A DNA stretch of 64,000 nucleotides from Diogma glabrata (GCA_963693315.1 OY856187.1:384571461-384635460); one strand, 5' to 3'; counted from the stretch's first letter, positions 1 through 13,530 are shown. Program-made: numbers and translations. Notes: a model not told the origin generated them from the sequence alone.

Positions 1-1736
1 CCACAAATCGACATTGTTTGACCTTGTGACTTAATAATAGTCATGGCAAATGCCAAACGAATTGGAAATTGCAGACATCTGAATGGAATGGGTGAGTCTG
101 AAGGGATCATAGGGATTTGGGGCAGGAGAACAACTTCACCGACAAATTTGCCGTTCCAAATTGTAGCTTCAATAACATTGCCCATAATTTTTTTATGACT
201 AATTTAAATTCCGAAGCAAAATGATAGGTGAGCAAATTTTTAATCTCAAGTTATGTGGTGGCATTCCTGGCAAATCCAGCAAATTCAAAATTCAACAGGA
301 TAGTTGACTGCTTCTTCAGGATCGGTAACAGTGTTGATCAATTTGAATAATATCTCATTGCCGGGTAATGACTTGTATTTTGAAGTTAATAGCTCGTTCA
401 CGAAGCCACGTATGATTTATATAATCAGCTTGTAAATCTGGAAATATGCTTTCAATCAAAGCATCTTTCGTATTTACCATGTTGCAGAAATTGTCTGGCA
501 ATTTGATGTATTGTGTTGCTCCATGCAATGGTATTGTTCCATTTCCAATGTTGAGTAATTGCTCGGAGAATAATAGTGCCAATGGATCGTTTTGCAGTTG
601 AACACGTATATTTGTGTTAAAACGTAATGTACTGACATTTTGCCATAGATATGATTGTTTTATACATGCGTTAATTTCATCCGCATATGTAGCGCGTGGA
701 ATGACCGGTAATGTCTGTCTAAAATCACCTGACAGCAGCAGTAAAACACTTTCGAACACTTCACCGAAAAGCGTGGTGTTATTATTTAGATCTTTCATCG
801 TTCTATCTAGAGCTTCAAGCGTATGCTCGTGGGCCATAGTGCATTCATCCCAGATAATAATTTTGCATTTTTGCAAAACTTTAGCCATACCGGAATTCTT
901 TTTTATTTTGCACACTGCATATGGATTTGTGTGCATGTTCAACGGCAACTTGAGTGCTGAGTGCAGTGCAGTCCGCCCGCCATCAAGCAAAGTGGCTGCA
1001 ATACGTGATGAAGCAATTGCTAACACAATATGATTTTGTGATCGAATGCGTAAGTATTAGTGAGATGAGAAACGGTTTTCCAGTGCCACCTGGTGCGTCC
1101 AAAAAAAAGAATCCGCCTTGTTTTGCTGCAATTGACAAATTAATTCAATTGTATACATTCTTTTGTTCATCAGTGAGTAGTTGCTCATTATTTTCAACGA
1201 AAGTAGTAAAAGAGACCGTATCGAACTGTTGTGCGCGCTGAATCTCGCTGTTAATGATGTCTGTTGCTGGGCGGTTAGGTGAGGGCATACCAAAATAAAT
1301 TAGTTGCATATTCGAAATCAGAATGCAAATATCTTCAATCTATAATATATTTCCGACAAAAATCGATATTGGGAGCTTGATCAGCGATCCGAGTGCGATG
1401 CAGAATGGCGTCGCTCAATGAATCTTTATATTTGTCCCAGAGGACAGAAGCTTGAGATGGAAAACATGTCGTCAATAATATGGCGAATAATTGGCGAATT
1501 TTATGAGGAGAGGAATTCAATGCTGCATCTACAAGTGTAATATCCCAACGGTTGTCATCTTCCAGCAAATGTAATTCGCGACCCGCATCATGATATGTGT
1601 CGTACAAAGTGTCATTGACTGTTCGCAAGTATTGGAAGAACGTCGGTCCAGGAACATTAACCAACAATAAACGCAAGAAGAAACATTCGCGTTGCTTTGG
1701 ATGGTATGTGTATAATCGGCCTAATGCGTTTCCCAT
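1..1736 (-). pseudogene. Helitron Rep/helicase remnant (PIF1-like helicase), broken
   Basis: This is a decayed piece of a Helitron rolling-circle transposase, read right to left. The 1736-1335 segment matches the region before the helicase, with NVPGPTFFQYLRTVND and LLEDDNRWD. The 1293-1057 segment holds the Walker A region out of frame (FFWTHQVALEN, where the family has a FFLDAPGGTGK-type motif). The 1026-355 segment holds the helicase core: IIWDECTMAH (Walker B) and LLLSGDFRQTLPVIPRATYADEI. From 354 to 1 the C-terminal part continues in other frames, with AVNYPVEF-like and KSQGQT-like motifs. At least three frame breaks and several stops rule out a working protein. The Rep nuclease domain is not visible and the left end lies outside the window. 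It belongs to the same superfamily as the copies at 15.4 and 37.0 kb but is clearly diverged from them, so it is a separate insertion. Confidence 0.88.
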
Positions 1737-1793
1737 ATATATGCCGTTGTATCCTTCAACCGGAACACCTCGATTTCGTGGTTCCTACTTTTT

Positions 1794-2310
1794 AGGAGGA
1801 GTTCAGTGACAATACCGACTGCGGCACCATCTACTGGGCTGATTTGTGAATCTAAACCATCCAGGGCGCCACCCAAACGCATACAAAAAAATTCATTCAA
1901 ATCGGTCCAGCCGTTTAGGAGGAGTTCAGTGAAAATACGAACTACAGCAGCGCCATCTGCCAGGCTGTTTTGTGGATCCAAACCATCCAGGGCGCCACCC
2001 TGACGCATACAAAAAAATTCATTCAAATCGGTCCAGCAGTTTAGGAGGAGTTCAGTGACAATAACAACTGCAGTGCCATCTGCTGGGCTAATTTGTGAAT
2101 TTAAACCATCCAGGGCGCCACCCAAACGCACACAAAAAAATTCATTCAAATCGGTCCAGTCGTCTAGGAGGAGTTCAGTGACAATACCAACTGCAGCGCC
2201 ATCTGCCGGGCTGATTTGTGAATCTAAACCATCTAGGGGGTAACTTAAGCGCGTAAAAAAATTCATTCAAATCGGTCCAGCTGTTTAGGAGGAGTTCACT
2301 GTCATACACA
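1794..2310. repeat. 123-bp minisatellite, 4 units plus a partial
   Basis: Units begin with AGGAGGAGTTCAG at 1794, 1917, 2043, 2166 and 2287, giving periods of 123, 126, 123 and 121 bp. Each unit carries a TCATTCAAATCGGTCCAG block and a CATCCAGGGCGCCACC block. The array directly abuts the Helitron remnant, and the open reading frames seen across it on both strands only reflect a period close to a multiple of three. Minisatellites inside or next to Helitrons are common in arthropods, so this is probably part of the same element. Confidence 0.93.
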
Positions 2311-2320
2311 CGTACAGTAG

Positions 2321-2922
<602 letters not shown>

Positions 2923-4330
2923 CGGAGGGGCTGAAATCTCAAGCTCTGAGATATCAAGGCTTTGGCCTGGGTTTGGATTTTGATATGGTTTTCGGCAAAA
3001 TTTTTTATTGACACATTGGTTTTAGTTTTGGGCAGCGATGTATTTCAAACATAAAATTCTGTATATATCAAATGTACATAAAATTCGCTTTAGCAGCATA
3101 AGTATTTTTTTATATCTGCTTAGAAATTTATTACAAAACAAACACGAAATATTAATACGTTGCCGCAAAATTATAACAGATTATATATTAATATAATTTA
3201 GTGAAAAGTAACGATACACTCAGCAAACTGCTCAGAAATGCTTCGTTTACGTAGCGTTTCTACAAAATATTTCTAAATCAAAAATTCATATTTCTCTCAA
3301 AATTCCAAAAATATTTTAAAAATTATAATAATCAAAAGTTTAAACTTTTTTTTTCAAAATTCTAAAAATATTTCAAAAATTATAACAAAATCATAAATTG
3401 AAACTTTTTCCAATATTCCTAAAATATTGCAAAAGTTGTATCAAAATCAAAAATACAAATTTTTTTCGAAATTTCAAAAATTATAATAATATGAAAAATT
3501 GAACTTTTTTAAAATTCTAAAAATATTCTGAAAACTCTTACAAAATCAAAAACAGAAACTTTTTTCGAAATTTTATAAATATTCCAACTGTTAAATATTC
3601 AAACTTTTTCCAAAACTTCAAAAATATTGCAAAAATTCAAAATTTTCGAAAATTTCTAAAATGTTGCAAAAATTATAAATTAAAACAAAATCAAAAATAC
3701 AAACTTTTTTCAAAATTCCAAAAATTATTCCAACAATTATAATAAAGTCAAAAATTTCCATGTCCAATTAGCTTTTCATGTTCAACTACATTTCATGTCC
3801 TAGAAATAATTAATTCTATTTTTATTTTAAAAATTGAGTAAAAAAAATGAAAATCATTCTTTTGACACACTTGACAATATTTTTTTGACAATATTTTAAT
3901 GCAATAACTTAGTTTTGCTTTCATATACCAATCCCGACCATCAAGATTTCTCCAAATTTAATGTTCCCCCTCGTAATCACTAAATGAAAGTTTTTTAAGC
4001 AAAAATAAACAAATTTTCTTATTTTAACACTCAACGATTTTTTGACACACTTCCGGTGCATTTATCGTCGTCCTTTCGGCTTTTTCCATTGAGCGTACCT
4101 TTTTTTAGAAACAAAATTATTTTAATCCTTCCAGCGGCTTACTAGATGTCGTAGGTTGGTTGTGACGGACGGACGGAAAACAGACAGACAAACATTTTTT
4201 TTTTGCTTTTTTAGAATCAGTAGGTCCTAAAACGCCAAGAAATGCTAAAAAAGTGGGGGTACGAATTTCCATTTTGGCTCGAGAATGTAATACTTAAGTC
4301 TTTCAGACCAAAGTAACTTACTTAAATTAT
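2923..4330. repeat. Dispersed repeat family A, fullest copy
   Basis: An interspersed repeat of unknown class. It begins with GGAGGGGCTGAAATCTCAAG and contains a block around GTTTTGGGCAGCGATGTAT. A 55-60 bp degenerate tandem region follows (about 3290-3760, built on AAAATTCTAAAAATATTGC). Next come blocks with TTTTGACACACTTGAC and CATACCAATCCC, then an ACGGACGGACGG-type purine/pyrimidine block at 4165-4175, ending near CTTTCAGACC at about 4305. The same order recurs at 58.9-59.3 plus 63.2-63.8 kb, and the second half recurs twice at 24.1-25.0 kb. No protein domain is convincing. The class (non-autonomous DNA element, Helitron-like or LTR-derived) is undetermined. Confidence 0.85.
3290..3760. 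repeat. Degenerate 55-60 bp tandem repeats inside family A
   Basis: About eight imperfect units of the form 'AAAATTCTAAAAATATTGCA ... ATAACAAAATCAAAAAT ... ACTTTTTTC'. A matching array is found at about 63,160-63,430 in another copy, so the array is part of the family's structure and not a local expansion. Confidence 0.75.
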
Positions 4331-6480
4331 AATTATCACTAATTAAAAATAACTGCTTTGTTCTGACATATCGTCATATAGTTAGAAAAATAAATTATTG
4401 TGAAGTTTGCCATCTACCGACAAAATGGAGCTGAATATTATAATGCTCGAAAATTCCGGTTATGGAGACTGGCTGGTGTATGAGGCATTTAATCAGGTTT
4501 GTGTAAAAAAGGGGTGGTTTATGAGGCATATATATAAATGGAGGTTCATTATGGTAAAAACTTGAATTCTGTGATCGGTAACATGTAGCAATGGTCACAG
4601 ATTATTTATAATATTTTGAATAATTTTATATCATTAAGGACTTAAAATGTACAAACGAGCCATATGCTGGTCATATTCGATGTCAATTTTGGATTTCGAT
4701 ACTGCAATCAACTACCGTCCGGAAAAGATTTTTTTAAATATTCATTTAGTATTATTTTTAACTAAAACGAATATATTACATTAAAGTGACCTCGCTCCCA
4801 TATTTTTTTGTGCCACACGATTTTATTTTTTTATTGCAGTGAAAAAACTTGAAAAACTGAAGCGATTTTGAGTAATATCGGTGTGAGAAGTGCAACCGTG
4901 AGCAACATTTTGCCCAGAAGCTTTCAACACTATGGGAACCTACATCAAAAAGCAAGTAGCGAGTTTTATGGAAGTTGCATATATACATTTAAATGCAAGA
5001 CGTGGGACTTTATTCTGTTTATTAAAAAAACTTTCACTATATGAAAACGCTTTAACGGCTTATGTTTGTGGTTGTCACTGGACCTGCTAGTGACTCACCA
5101 GCAGGAAGCAATTGGAGGACTGCGTGCTTAGCGCGGTTTTTTTGACGAGCTTCAGCCATATTAGTCCGAGAAGCAATATCCTCCAGTCCTGTATAAATGA
5201 ACAGATATGCACACGAATAAGACGGTGTGGACAAAATTCCTTCTTTTCAGTGACTACAGTGACTCGGACGACCTCAAATGCTCAAGAAACCGAGATCATT
5301 ATATCATTATCCATATATCAACAATAACTTACCCTAGTATACTAGATAAATATTTCACTCACCCCATGATTATTTTGGGTCTCTTCATTCCTTTGAATCC
5401 TAATTTACAGATCATCTTCACTACAAATTGATGAAATTGGTAGATATATAATTAGTAATGTATAAAAACGCCCTCACCAAGTATTCAAGTTGTTGGTAAT
5501 ATATAATAACTGATGTAACGTAACATTTTTTTCGGCAATTGTTGAACTTATTAGAAATAATATACCTGATATAACAGAAATGATATCGGCAGTGGTTGGA
5601 ATTGTTAGAACTATTGATGTAACCAAGAACTGGTTCTGACAAACTGAGACAGCAAATCAAAGAAAATAATATTCTGGACCGGGTCAAAAAAAATATAAAT
5701 AAAAAAGACGATCAGTTTTATTGAATGCATTTATTCGCGTAGAAGACAGTTGTTTTGATAAATGAACTTTTACGGGGAAAACAGCTTTGTAGCATGTTCC
5801 AGGTTTAATCAAAACGTGACATAAAATAGAGCTATTGAAGACAGGTATTTGTATCCCTTACTCCTCACTTTATCCACTTATGACTTAAATAAAACAAAAT
5901 CAGAAAAAAAATACTATAAAAACTTATGTACCGATTTTCATTAAAATCAATTAACAGAACTCAAAGTTATTAAAGTTTTGATTAATAATTAATTAAGTCT
6001 TTCCATTTTTTTCTCGAAGCCTTCAGACATATGTGTTTAGGTTTATGACAAAAACACATGGGATCTTGATGAAAATTGATATATAATCCGAAGTTACTTG
6101 AAAATGGAAGGTCAAAGTTCATTTTAAAATTGTAAAATCTTCAATAACTTCTAAACCTGGCTTTCATTCTTATTGATACTAGGAATATAAAGTTTTAATA
6201 CTGTTTCGAATATTTCTGCGTACCGATATCCGGTTCTTCACTTCCGGCTTAAAAGTTTTTCCTAACTTTTTTAAGGTTTTTATCCCTACTATACCCTACC
6301 GCTTCAAATCGATTTTCATGAAACGTTTGTAAAAGGTTTCAATCATTATGAGAAAGATCTTATTATCTTTTTGGGTGCATTGGAAAAAAATGGCGGTGGG
6401 AGAAGGCTTCTCTACCACTTATTTGTTGGGAATCTCAATAACATCTGTACTTGGTAGATTTTTGGAATGAATTTTGGTTC
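4331..6480. other. Mostly AT-rich spacer, no confident gene
   Basis: The only less AT-rich piece is about 5050-5320, which has a short frame on the minus strand (5234-5052, 60 aa, including MAEARQKNRAKHAVLQ). I do not recognise it and find no supporting neighbour. The other short frames are compatible with chance. Confidence 0.45.
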
Positions 6481-6483
6481 GCA

Positions 6484-8430
6484 ACAGTTGCGCATTCCAA
6501 CTTCCGGTTTTTAACTTCCGGTTTTTTGGCATTTTGCTGCATTTTGTTTCGATGTCTTAATCCTTAATCCTGTACTCCACAATAATGTAGTGAATATGAA
6601 TAAACTTTACGAAAAAGGTTTCAATTGATGTGAGAAGATGTAACTAGGAGCCATACACCATACAAATGTTTGCTATTTGAACCCCGTATGGGAACTCCCC
6701 TAAGGGTTGCAGATGGGGTGTGAATGACTTAGGGTGAAATATTACGATTAAAAAAATATTAGGACCTTGTCATACATTTGCCACATCTGGGAGTCACTTT
6801 GGGCCAGTTACAGCCAATTTATGCAAAAAAGTTTATTTTTCCACTTATGTATGGGAACGTCCAGAAGGGAGGCAGATAGAGGATAGGTATATTTGGAAGA
6901 AATGTTTGAAATGAAAAATTAAATGGACCTACTCATACATTTGACCCCTCTAAAAGTCATCACGGTGGAGCTATGAATTATTTTTTAAAATTTTTATTCA
7001 TATTTTGAGTTTTTTGTATGGGAACCCCCTAAGGGTTGCAGATGGGGTGTGAATGACTTAGGGTGAAATATTACGATTAAAAAAATATTAGGACCTTGTC
7101 ATACATTTGCCACATCTAGGAGTCACTTTGGGCCAGTTACAGCCAATTTATGCAAAAAAGTTTATTTTTCCACTTATGTATGGGAACGTCCAGAAGTGAG
7201 GCAGATAGAGGATAGGTATATTTGGAAGAAATGTTTGAAATGAAAAATTAAATGGACCTACTCATACATTTTACCCCTCTAAAGGTCATCACGGTGGAGC
7301 TATGAATAATTTTTTTAAATTCTTATTCATATTTTGAGTTTTTTGTATGGGAGCCCCCCCTAAGGGTTGCAGATGGGGTGTGGATGACTTAGGGTGAAAT
7401 ATTACGATTAAAAAAATATTAGGACCTTGTAATTTATTTGCCTCATCTATAAGTCACTTTAGGGCAGTCACACCGAATTTAGATAAAAAATTAATATATC
7501 CACTTTTGTATGGAGACTTCCAGAAGGGAGGGAGATAGAATATTGGTATGTTTGGAGGAAATAGCGGAAATTAAAAACTAATAGGACCTTGTCATACGTT
7601 TTACTCCTCCAGTGATCACACCGAGGAAGCTATGAAATATATTTTAACATTTTTTTTTTAATTTTTTGATTTTTTGTATGGATACGTATGAAAACGGATA
7701 CGTATGAAAACCCTCAGAAGGGAGGCAGATAGGGGTTAAGTAAGTTCGGAAGAAATGTTGGAAATAAAAAATCAATAATACCATCTCATACATTTAACTA
7801 CTCTAGGAATGACCTAGAACAAGCTATGAACTATTTTTTAAAATTTTCCTTACATATTTTAAGTTTTAAGTGAAGTCGAAGGTAGTCTTTTGTTATTTTA
7901 TATTGTTTTAATAAGATGTGATTTTATTTTTTAAGTATTTTACACTACTTTATGACATAAAAAGTATTATATGAGAGTAGTCGATCAAAAGAAAAAATAT
8001 AAAATAAGTTTTATATTTGTATATTGAATGTAATTCATTGTTTGGATTACTGAATATACTTGTAAAGACATTTATTATGTTATACATGATGGGGCATGTT
8101 TATTGAATAAAATAAAAGAAAACAAAATTCTTATATATAATAGAACAAAAATAGAACCGAATATAGTTTATTATTGGAAAGGAAATCGTTCCAAGTAATA
8201 AAGTTATATAAGTGGAAAGCAAGTTTGTTGGGAGTATACAGACTCCGTTCAAATTTGATGTCATTTTGTCCAAAAATGAAAAGTAGGGGGGCTCATAACC
8301 ACATTTTTAATTAAAACTTCAATAGCATTTAGCCCCTGATGTTTTGTTTTGATTGAACTTGCGAAATATGTTTAAAGTATGATGGTAACAGTTTTGCATT
8401 CCAACTTCCGGTTCCTCACTTCTTGGAAAA
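6484..8430. repeat. Region bounded by a repeated ATTCCAACTTCCGG motif
   Basis: A block reading GCATTCCAACTTCCGGTT occurs near 6494 and again as TGCATTCCAACTTCCGGTT near 8393, on either side of the 330-bp tandem array, with a further related CACTTCCGG block near 6240. The array may be the inside of a larger dispersed repeat. No coding potential is visible. Confidence 0.45.
6686..7870. repeat. 330-bp tandem repeat, 3 units plus a partial
   Basis: Units start at GTATGGGA(A/G)C-type blocks at 6686, 7016 and 7345, with a degenerate fourth start at 7676; the periods are 330, 329 and 331. Each unit carries CCTAAGGGTTGCAGATGGGG, then TTAGGACCTTGTCATACATT, GGGAACGTCCAGAAG and TCACGGTGGAGCTATGAAT. The first two units are close to identical. 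The third and fourth are more diverged and the fourth lacks its opening block. The array is satellite-like and non-coding. Confidence 0.92.
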
Positions 8431-8511
8431 ATTTTCACGTCACCAAATTGTTCTATCTCCAATATTTGTTTATTTTACCAATATTCAATTTTATTCTTTT
8501 TTGTTTCTCTC
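7871..8511. other. AT-rich spacer
   Basis: No coding frame or repeat is recognised apart from the CTTCCGG block near 8400. Confidence 0.5.
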
Positions 8512-8513
8512 TA

Positions 8514-9064
8514 GTCCCTGGGCCCACGCCGATTTCATATGATGATATCCACATATTTTATACTTCGTGAGGCGCCTTTCCTTGACGAGCCCGAAAATTA
8601 ATGTTTTGCAATTTTTCTCGATTCGGTCGCTTTGTCGTTCGGCAGACTCCGAAAAATGCCGATTGCCTACGATATTGTAAATTTCCTACCAACATTTTTT
8701 CTGTTAATTATGGATGGTGGAAATTTGTTTAGGAAAACGAGGGAAACCATGTCCGACAAAAGTGTGTCTGCTATTGTCGAGTCCGACAACTGACATTTTG
8801 GTTTGGGTTGTCGAACTAGACAATGGTAGACAAATTTTTGTCGGACAAGGTTGTTCTAAAACATATTTCCAACCCTTATAGTTAAAAAATCAAAAATTTA
8901 CAAGATCCCGGGCAATCGGCATTTTTAGGAGTTCGTCGAACGAAAAAGCGGCCAAATCGAGGAAAATGGTCGAACAAAAGTGTTCGGAGTCATCAAAGAC
9001 AGGTGTCTCACGAAGTATAAAATATGTGGTAATCATTAAATGAAAGCGGCCTGGGTCCAGGGAC
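8514..9064. mobile_element. Inverted-repeat element (MITE/fold-back) flanked by TA
   Basis: The left end GTCCCTGGGCCCACGCCG and the right end, read in reverse as GTCCCTGGACCCAGGCCG, match. The match continues for about 180 bp through CCACATATTTTATACTTCGT and AAAAATGCCGATTGCC. A TA lies on each side (8512-8513 and 9065-9066). The length is 551 bp and there is no transposase. TA flanks with long inverted repeats suit a Tc1/mariner-superfamily non-autonomous element, but the ends do not identify a family. Confidence 0.85.
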
Positions 9065-9066
9065 TA

Positions 9067-12000
9067 CTATCGAATGTTATACCGCAAACTTGCAAAGATG
9101 TCATGACGTTCTTAGCATTAGGTTAATTCACCTAGCCAGGGACTGCCATACTCCTATATTCGTAAACATGTAAGCGATTGCAGCAATTTTAAACCAATTA
9201 AAAATATATATCGATATCGATAGGTTTCCTAAAACCAACATGTTGCGTTGAAATAATTGGAATCAAATAAATTTATCTTCTGTATATTTAACAAATGTTT
9301 TGTGTCTATTTAAATTATTTAAATTTTCTTCTCCGAATTTTCTCTCAATGTAATTATAGTTATGCAAACAAAAACTAAACTAATTTAAATTTCAAGATAC
9401 ATATTAGTAGAAGGATAATAATAATATTTAAATTTAATTTATATTAAAATTAATATTTACAATTTTGAAAAATCGTTTGCAGAATATTTTAATCTATCTC
9501 ATTCTGTTTATATGTTTATATACCATTAATAAAATGAAACCAAAAATTATTATTTTAAAATTTACTGACACAAACTATTTGTCAATAAACAAGCTGAAAA
9601 ACTATTTATTTAAAAATCCAATTACAAAATCTAAATAGAAAGACGTAAAATGAGGATATGGACGATAGAAATAAGAAAATTTTCTTCGATGTGAAATGTT
9701 GCTTGTGTTTTGGGATTGTGAAGATCAAATGTAGTTGTCGTATCGCGTTCATGTTTTAGAAAATTTATAATCATTGTCTGAGTATCAACGAAGGAATAAC
9801 CATAAAAGTTTATAAAGAAAATTTAAAATTTATCCGACGTTTCAAATACATCAATTTTATTACAAATATTTTTAATATTCTAAAAATTATAAAAAAAAAT
9901 TTCTTATAATGTTTCTTATACAAACATTTTGAGCATAATATTTATTTATTTTTATTTAGAAGAAAATCCAAAATAGCAAATATGTTCTTATCTCTAAATG
10001 ACAGACGGTCATTTATAAAGAAGTTAAGGAAAAAGAGGAAAATTTATGTGGTTTTAGTATGTTGTTTTGTTCCGATTTTATTTTTTATTTATCATTAAGA
10101 AATCTAATATAATCTTCTTACTCTTAACATAATTAATGAAATATAAGGGGAAACTGGAATGACAGATTTATGAAACTGCAAGCGTGGTTGTAATTTTTAG
10201 ATAAAAAATGCACACATTTATCGCTTAATCAAGATACAATCGTTAAAACCACAACAGTCCTTTAAGAATAATGTAAAGCTTTAATCAAAGTTATAAATTT
10301 GTCTTTATTATTAATTTCAATTAGAAGTTAAATTTGTTTAATTGTGAGGCAAAATAAGCACAGTTAAAACATTTGTGTCGTGTGTGAATAAAATTCAAAA
10401 AAAATCTTGTACTAATTTTTACTAAGTTTATAGATTAGCTTGTTGGTATTAACAATTTAACACATTTTACAACAAGTCATGGGTCATATAATTCCATTGC
10501 TTCACTTGCTAAAAATCCAACATCATCAAAAACAGACTATTCGGTATTTTTATGAATTGATGATATATTTAAAAAAGGTTTAAAAAAGGTTCTAACACAC
10601 CTGAAACTGCATTACATCACACCTTGTATTCATTTGCATCTGCTGACTGAGCTTTTCCAAGGTGACTTAACCGTTGGTATGATCAGTACTGGATCAGATA
10701 TGGAGTAAGGGTTGGTGCTTTTTTGTCTCTTTCTCTTCCGTACGATAAAATTACTCGCCAACCAACACTGAAACTGATGCACGTGGTGGTTGACTGCCGG
10801 CAGTAAAAACGTATATATCATAGCTTTGAATACTTGAATAAAAAATTATTAATTTCGGAAGACAACACTTTTTTGTTATTCCTTCATGGGCCATTGTGTT
10901 TGACAACGTGAAACGCATTTTGTTTACCCGAGGAACCTGTCTTATAGATCAAGCATCTTGCTTATAACAAATTGTTAGCCCGTTATCATGCTTAGTGGGA
11001 GCGGGATCCTTTGTTTAGTCGCGTGGGTCGTGGCCTGATGAGCTGCATACCAAAATCAGATGGTCGTATTTCCGAATAAAGTATTTCATTGGGTTAAACC
11101 AGTAACCCATCCGTAAGATCTACGCAGAATCAAATACTTTATTTGCTTAACCATTTAACAAACACAAAAAATATATTTGTTTCACATAGAAAGAAAAGAA
11201 ACCAGAAACCAGAAACAATTGATTACGCATGACATATAACAATAAGTTAATTGATTTATAGTGCAAATAAAATGTGACGTAGTACACCAAAATATAAATT
11301 TATGTATACTGTGGAAAGTTGTATACGGTCAGATATTATTTTAAGAAATTAATCTAAATAGGTTAATAATACGAAACGAATGTATGATTTGTAGTATGAA
11401 TTTGAGATGAGGGCTGTTTGTTTTAGATTTTAAAAGAAAATGTTAATTGAACAGATTTTTGTGGGTTATTACAATATTGATTAGTAGATTGAACGCCATC
11501 CGTGACACCGTGAAAACCGTGTAACATCGAGCCGACCATGAAAAACCATTTATTTGTTTTCTTATAGAAACACAAGTTTGTGAAAATTAAGTCTCTGACG
11601 TAACGCTAAACCCTAAATATAAATTAAAATCAGCAATTTTGAGCTATATCTACCTGAAATTTTCTTTTTTCACAATAGCTTTATGTCGGTTGTTAAATAA
11701 ACAAAACTCCAATTTGTTTTTTGTTCCAAAGCGTTACGAAATGTGTTTTGTTATGGTTGCCAATTGTAACAGTTTTATTTTGGGTTGGAATTGGGCTTTC
11801 TAAGTTCCATGAGTGAGTGAAGATTAAGAACATTCGGTATTAGGCGATGGTATTTGCTCTGATTGAAGGAGAGGTTCAATATTCATGCGGAGGGTAGTGT
11901 CATAATAATGAAGCAGGCAAACTAAAATATCATCAAAAAAATTGACTAGGAAAAAAACGACTAAAATTTGTATTTTTTTCTAACAAAGTTATCTTGCCTC

Positions 12001-12600
12001 ACCACATCAACAATAATATTTAAAAAAATATCTAAAATATAATTATAATAATTCAATATTTAACAAAGAAATATTTATTTGGTCACACCACAAATAAAAA
12101 TTTTTACAAAATGAAAATAAAATCAATAAATTAAATTAAAATCTATGATTGATAAGCTTGTTGCCCAGGTTTATCTTTGTCTGATGGTCTTTGTGTCTAA
12201 CTTTGTTATGTTGCTTTCTCGTTTGATCTTTGAATTACTTGGGAATACACAAGCGTAAGATCCCGTTGGAAGATATAAAATACATTACCTACCATCCCTC
12301 AATGCTCATTTGGTAAAGAAAAAAAAAATACCATAGAAAAATCTCCACAAACGCAAGAGTTTTTGAAAAATCACAGAATGCTTTCCTTGAAGCCTCTCCT
12401 ACTGTTTTTTATTATTTAGCCGGTGTAAAAACGCACTGGCACTTCATAACACATAAAATCCATGAATCCATGAATCTAAAATTGAGGAAAAGCTTCTATA
12501 ATCATCAGCACCAGATCAATGCTCCTTTTATTGTAAATTAAACACAAAATAAATCAGAATCATAAATCAGCCATTCACCACTATACCAATCCTATCTGGA
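9067..12600. other. Long AT-rich region without recognised genes
   Basis: Mostly low-complexity AT-rich DNA. The 10.85-11.10 kb part is less AT-rich (GAGCGGGATCC-like and CGCGTGGGTCGTGGCC-like blocks), but I find no open frame or family there. A 63-aa frame at 10,821-10,630 (minus) is unrecognised. Confidence 0.5.
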
Positions 12601-12699
12601 TGTCATCGATGCCTTTTTTAAAGAGAACCATCGTGGACTACTGGATAATGGCGTATACATTTTTTTCCTTGACGCTGACTCATAAATAATTCATAATTA

Positions 12700-13530
12700 A
12701 TCCACATGCAGCATTTCGTTCTCTCACTACAAGCATTTTTACTGCCAATGGACAGAAAAAAAGTTTCAAAAGACTTTTGGAGCTTCTTTGACATAAAACC
12801 AGCTGTGGATGACACTAGAGAAAATATTCTACATTGTTCCAAGGAAGTTATTATCCTGCTCCTTACTGATATGATAGTGGTTGATAAACTTCACCGGTTA
12901 TCGACTGTATGCCATTCTCAGCTCCCTGATATTATAGAAACGGTAGTTGATTCTCATAATCTAGGAATAGGGCCAGTTAGGTTAAGTTGAGTATCCAATT
13001 GACGCCCATAATACTAATTCTATCAAGAAATGCTACTACGCAGTTTCTTCAGCATTTCAAGTAGATATATTTTCTCACCTTGATTGCATATTGAATCTAG
13101 GTGTTATTGAAGAAATTTGTAGATACTGGAGTTCACCTATGACTGTTGTATGCAAAAAAAATTTTAAGACCGGATTGTGTTTAGATGACCGATGCGTTAA
13201 TACGTCAAATGATCTGATGAATTTCTTTTGCAAATCAAGACAGTTTACTGAGTCCCTAAATTAGATTAATTCCGGTCGCCCTTTATTTTAATTTACTGTA
13301 ATGCCATTTGACCTATGAAACACACTCCAAACACTCTGTCACTACATTCACAAAATAATTCCTCGCCAGTTGCACAATTGTGTCTTTTGACGTTATATCG
13401 ACAATTGTGGTGACAAAAATTTTAAATTCACCAAAAAACATGGATTGTTGCAGATCGAAGATCGTGAAAAATATTAGAAGTTTGTCTTCAATTGTATCGC
13501 TGTTTGGCGTACCAAATTTTAATTGAAAAT
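12700..13530 (+). pseudogene. Ty3/gypsy pol (reverse transcriptase) relic
   Basis: Translated fragments in shifting frames read LNLGVIEEICRYWSSPMTVV, TGLCLDDRCVN, FTVMPFDL and HKIIPRQLHNCVF. These align in order with the family's LGVIEES..WSSPVV, RLCLDSRRVN, VMPFGLCNAPQT and HKVIP..Y..SVFVYLDD segments, including those of the intact pol at 49.5-52.8 kb. Several frameshifts, stops and a deletion around the RT core break it. The 12,706-12,990 open frame overlaps its upstream part but is not itself convincing. It is probably an old relative of the 49-56 kb element. Confidence 0.72.

Noticed and set aside
1721..2266. 181-aa minus-strand and two plus-strand open frames across 1.7-2.3 kb
   Set aside because: They are products of the 123-bp tandem array, whose period is close to a multiple of three. 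The repeated peptide has no known domain.
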